Part shown: piece after piece, positions 7,016 to 10,193 of the stretch
Position numbering within the stretch: the stretch's first letter is position 1
Layout: the number at the start of each line of letters is the position of its first letter
Notes under the pieces: model-generated
What the model saw: only the letters and a program-made list of their open reading frames with translations
Databases searched by the model: none
What the model was told of the DNA's origin: nothing
Assembly (NCBI GenBank): GCA_004151065.3
Contig: NWUY0303874942.1
Coordinates: 1 to 10,193 of the forward strand
DNA from: Larix sibirica
Taxonomy: Eukaryota > Streptophyta > Pinopsida > Pinales > Pinaceae
DNA length: 10,193 bases
Direction: 5' to 3'
Made by a program: the position numbers and the translations under genes

Positions 7016-9298
7016 GAATGGCGTCTTGAAGACGCACAGAAGTAGCAGCTGTGGATTCTTGAATCCTTCTTAAATCTGCATCTTCGTGTTCTAGGTTCAA
7101 CTGCAGGGATTCAAAATCACTTACAACAGGTTTGTTCAGTCTAGAACCAAGCGTGCCATGTTCCATTTCTGTAACAGAATTTCCATCAAGATTTGACCCA
7201 ACATAACTGGAACCAACAATGTGAATATCACTTGATCGCCTAGAGAGGACATCTACTGTGTCTGGTTGTTCTAAGAGGCTGTCATCAGGATCAGGCTCGG
7301 CCATTGTTTTATTTTCTTGACAATCATCTGGATCAGTTTCAGCCATGGTTTTAGCTCTACCAATGTTGTCACGACAATCACCAGGATCAGGTTCAACAAT
7401 GATTTTATATCCGCCGATAGCATGGCCTTCTTGACTGTCATAAGGATCAGCAATGGTTTTATATCTACAGATAGCATGGCCTTCTTGACTGTCATCAGGA
7501 TCAGGTTCGGCTATGGTTTTGCGTCTCCCAACAGCATGGCCTTCTTGACTGTCATCAGGAACAGGTTCAGCAATGGTTTTATATCTACCGACAGTGTGGC
7601 CTTCTTGACTGTTGTCAGGATCAGGTTCAGTGATGGTTTTATATCTACCAAAATTGTGGCTTTCTTGACTGTCATCAGGATCAGGTTCAGCAATGCTTTT
7701 AGGTCTTCCTATGTTGCGACCTTCTTGACAATCATCAGGATCAGGTTCGGGATTAGTTTCATATCTTCTATCAACAGTGTGGCCTTCTTGACTGTCATCA
7801 GGATCAGGTTCAGCAAAATTTTGATATCTTCCAACAGCATGACCTTCATGACTATCATCAGGATCAGGTTCAGCAAACATTTTCTGTCTACCAATGTTGT
7901 GGCCTTCATGACAGTTATCAGGATCAGGTTCTACAATTGTTTTAGGTCTACCAACATTGTGACCACCTTGACAATCATCTGGTTCAGGTTCCTCCCACAT
8001 TTCCTCGTCTACATCTGGTTTCTGAGACATGAATTCATGCAATGATCTCTCATCTGGATCTGGTTCTCCATCGTCTGGATCTGGTTCTGAGAAATCTTGT
8101 TCCAAATCCATGCTTGTGTAGGTAGCATTGCTTATTTTTTTATTAACTCTTACCCTAGAACAATCATCTGGATCAGGTTCATCCTCAGTCTGAGAAAGAG
8201 CAATGCTTCCACTGACATGAATAGTGTTTCTTTTAACCCCTTCTTGGGAAAGATTTGACGTAATATGAAAAGGAGGTGAATTTTCAAGACGTCTTAGTGC
8301 TGCAGCTGCTGCAGAAGCACGAGCATCTACCACAGAATGCAAAGGATTCCCTCCAACCTTGTTAATGCTGTAAGTTTGATGGGAAGAAAAGAACTCATCT
8401 ACATCAGCTTCTTGCCTTAACCCACTTAATGTCTGGCTTTTCGACTTTGTCCAATCCAAGGCGATAGCTTCTTGATTCAACTGCACCAATTACAATAATG
8501 CATGGCATAATTGAAATTTTTTCTATGCTCAATAATTGTGTCACGTGTTAAGGAAAAATATACATTCTTTTACTTTTCTACCTGTTTGTCTAGTGCAAAA
8601 AAGTTTGCATCATGTTCTGAGTGTACCATGTGAGCCTGAAAGGGAAAATCAATACAATGAGATAAAATAAACAATAGGATGAAAGAAAGGCCGCTGCTAA
8701 AGAATCACTGCCACTGTCCTCGACTTACAAGTTCATGCAATAAAGTCTTCTTAATGCTCTCATACTTTCTGAATCCCTTAAGATCATCTGTTCTTAACCG
8801 TAATGATATTTCCTCCCCATGATTCTGATGTAAATACAGTACACAACCATCACAGAGAACTTGATTAGCTACAAAAGTCATTTGAGGATTAAAACATATT
8901 TCACCCATGGATGTGGTTTATGAAAGAAATTGTATGTATATACATTGCTGTATCTAAGAACTGGATAGCAGGACGAGATGCTCTACCTTATTTAATCCAA
9001 GAATACATTTAGGGCTAATCCCTACATACCCAACAGGTGCTAACTCTGTCATAATTCCCACCCTCCATCGATGCTAAAAGACAAAGGAAGCATTGATAAA
9101 AAAGAACACATGATATTAGAATAAAGTATAAAATGGAAAAGTTAAAGAGAATAATAAATTCAAACACCAGACCAGTTCAGCAACTTCTGCTTTATAACAC
9201 AACTTCACTTGAAATACCTTCTTCATGATAGCAATTATACCCTGATCACTGGCAAGTCTGTGCATGATTGCTAATGCCTTTTCTTCAGGAGGGTTTAG
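6566..9298 (-). CDS. WLM/PUB-domain zinc metalloprotease, WSS1-type (partial, seven exons)
   Basis: Exons, read on the minus strand, are 9298-9218, 9073-8987, 8824-8729, 8635-8582, 8480-6946, 6766-6718 and 6605-6566. All six introns are GT-AG, 93 to 179 nt long, and the phases agree throughout, giving about 647 residues without a stop. The first four exons form a WLM domain (LNPPEEKALAIMHRLASD, HRWRVGIMTELAPVGY, LRLRTDDLKGF, then HELAH). The fifth is a long acidic repeat linker, and the last three hold the start of a PUB domain. Wss1/SPRTN-family proteases degrade proteins crosslinked to DNA with help from SUMO, ubiquitin and Cdc48/p97 (family knowledge). WLM plus C-terminal PUB matches the plant WSS1B-like branch, which also has an N-terminal ubiquitin-like domain. 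That part and the exon before LNPPEE are not in the window and must lie beyond 10193. The 3' end is missing too: the last exon ends in phase 1 within the PUB fold. The frame looks intact and selected, so I favour a live gene cut by the window and by a long intron. Confidence 0.92.
7215..7226 (-). other. Candidate SUMO-interaction motif (IHIV)
   Basis: After the repeat array the protein reads SRRSSDIHIVGSS. I-H-I-V fits the [VI]-x-[VI]-[VI] core of SUMO-interacting motifs and is preceded by Ser/Asp residues that can supply negative charge, especially if phosphorylated. Wss1-type proteases are known to carry SUMO-interacting motifs near the C-terminus, which fits this position. A four-residue motif can occur by chance. 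Confidence 0.45.
7281..8180 (-). repeat. Acidic EPDPDD repeat region with 20-residue (60-bp) tandem units
   Basis: Within the large exon there are sixteen EPDPDD-type motifs, from 8180-8163 (first) to 7298-7281 (last). The first three are dispersed. From 7991 downward they form a tandem array with a consensus unit like SQEGHAVGRYKTIAEPDPDD, and the DNA repeats with a 60-base period. One unit has 21 residues. The last three spacings shrink to 18, 18 and 14, and one unit has lost part of its motif (DPYD). Length changes are in multiples of three, so the frame is kept, which argues for selection on the protein. EPDPDD motifs are, as I recall, typical of plant members of this family; the copy number here seems high. 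The region should be disordered, strongly acidic in the motif and basic in GRYK, and may act as a multivalent binding linker (inference). Confidence 0.95.
8582..9298 (-). other. WLM protease core with zinc-binding HExxH
   Basis: This is the metalloprotease domain encoded by the first four exons. The active site is split by an intron: the exon at 8824-8729 ends in TLLHEL (His 8737-8735, Glu 8734-8732) and the exon at 8635-8582 opens with AHMVHSEHDANF. The joined motif is HELAH followed by a third His five residues later, the arrangement expected for zinc ligation in WLM proteins. The glutamate of HExxH would act as the general base. Upstream, HRWRVG and GYVGISPKCILGLN, then EISLRLRTDDLKGFRKYESI, are the conserved substrate-side strands of the family. 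All key residues are present, so the domain should be active. Confidence 0.93.
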
Positions 9299-10193
9299 CT
9301 GCAAAACATGAACTTTAAATCAGCTAAACCCATGGTTTCGACTACATCACAACCATTGAAGTATGTTTGCTAACTATGATATTTTAAATCCTATGATGTA
9401 AGTTTGCTAAGTTTTAAGTTTTAACTATGATATGTGGTTCATTGTTTGCTCAATACTTAAGTAATGTTTCCTCAGTTCAGGGTTTGATTGCCCCTAGTAC
9501 ATGTTAGACCCTCAAAGTCTGTCATGGCCACACAAGCAGGTCAGACATGTTAGTGGACAAAGTTCTCAGACTTGGTGCCAATGGCATTCTGCTTTGATGT
9601 TGAACAAGCGGCACTAATAGTCAAAGTAAACACAATCAAAAAGAAATCCTTAACAATGCACAGTCTCTTTCCTTTGACAGGTCAGCTCAGCCAAGGGGGC
9701 TCATTTTCAGCCCAAAGGGTAATACACATTTACTCTAATGGGGGCAAGAAATCTACTCCAATAACTATGCAAAAGCGTGCATCCTTTTCAAAGGTTTGCA
9801 ATTAGCAGCAATAAAGGGGGTTAAGAACATTCAATCTGCAGGACACACCATGAATAGGAAATTCAAAGTCAATACTATCAACATAGAAAGGACAGCTATT
9901 CACATCCAATAATTGAGATGTAAGTTTGAGGTGCTTGCTTTCAAACATGTGAAAACTGAAAAGAGATTTGAATTCAAGAGCAAACAGTTTGGCAAAAAAA
10001 ATGATGCAAAGAGGCTTCATTACGCTTAATATCTGTTAATCGTAACTGATGCTAGATACTTATTCTCCATATTCTCTCATTTGCATTGGTTATTCCCCAT
10101 ATGTCCAGTTCTCTGTTTCTTGTGAGTGTGTACACAGTGACAAGTCTAACAAGAAGCAGGGCAATGTTGTCTTAGTGAACCACTTTGAGGAAG
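9299..10193. other. Upstream intron of the metalloprotease gene, no exon seen
   Basis: The acceptor tgcag (9303-9299) just before the exon at 9298 shows that an intron lies here, at least 895 nt long. I searched the minus strand for the exon that usually precedes LNPPEE in this family and for a ubiquitin-like domain and found neither. The sequence is A+T-rich with short imperfect repeats (aactatgata near 9373 and 9422). Open frames such as 9572-9805 (+) and 10020-9802 (-) resemble no protein I know. Confidence 0.6.

Noticed and set aside
7271-7909. Minus-strand frames reading repeated MTVKKAML-like units
   Set aside because: These are frame-shifted shadows of the same 60-bp repeat and do not join the WLM or PUB exons.
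7317-8045. 242-codon plus-strand open frame
   Set aside because: It is the exact antisense of the EPDPDD repeat array. The 60-bp period contains no stop on that strand, so the frame stays open for as long as the array runs. The minus strand has conserved domains on both sides and correct splice sites.
6942-8489. The large minus-strand frame as a stand-alone 515-residue protein starting at 8489
   Set aside because: The first three codons belong to the intron: a CAG acceptor ends at 8481, and the frame continues smoothly from the WLM exon at 8582. The last codons before the stop at 6944 lie past a GT donor at 6945-6944.
9572-9805. 77-codon plus-strand frame as a gene
   Set aside because: It has no recognisable domain, lies within the intron upstream of the first WLM exon, and is of a length expected by chance.
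1-10193. CRISPR array, tRNA, rRNA or bacterial operon
   Set aside because: The only regular tandem repeats are the in-frame 60-bp coding units and the 104-bp pair; neither shows repeat-spacer structure. I saw no tRNA or rRNA signature, and the spliced plant gene excludes a bacterial source.

Overview
This window looks like nuclear DNA of a land plant. The clearest evidence is a minus-strand gene whose pieces read as a plant WLM/PUB-domain metalloprotease of the WSS1 type. It is split by GT-AG introns and flanked by decayed plant retroelements. The long gene-poor flanks filled with old Ty3/gypsy material fit a large genome such as a gymnosperm's. That is inference; no single base proves the taxon.

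Layout. Positions 1-800 are A+T-rich and hold no gene I can support; they include an exact head-to-tail 104-bp tandem duplication (314-521). Positions about 805-3511 are a 5'-truncated, heavily mutated plus-strand Ty3/gypsy pol region: reverse transcriptase, RNase H, HHCC zinc-binding domain, integrase with its C-terminal motif, and a chromodomain-like end. It is followed by a probable 3' LTR (about 3512-4890, ends uncertain). Positions 4985-5397 are a second, unrelated RNase H remnant of the plant non-LTR type, broken by a frameshift. Positions 5673-6332 are a plus-strand reading frame that looks like real protein but that I cannot name; its only two internal stops lie in a 54-nt stretch bounded by GT and AG.

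Positions 6566-9298 (minus strand) are the main gene. Seven consecutive exons join in frame without a stop, about 647 residues in all. The order is a WLM zinc metalloprotease domain (HExxH plus a third His), a long acidic linker with sixteen EPDPDD-type motifs, nine of them starting units in a 60-bp (20-residue) tandem array, a SUMO-interaction-like IHIV, and the first half of a PUB (PUG) domain. The N-terminal exons lie beyond 10193. The end of the PUB domain is not found anywhere in the window, so either the next intron exceeds 6.5 kb and contains all the retroelement debris, or this gene copy is truncated.

How it fits together: WSS1/SPRTN-type proteases cut proteins crosslinked to DNA. They couple a protease core to SUMO, ubiquitin or Cdc48/p97 binding modules, and the PUB domain here fits that plan (family knowledge). 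The retroelements are dead and appear to be passengers next to, or inside an intron of, this gene.
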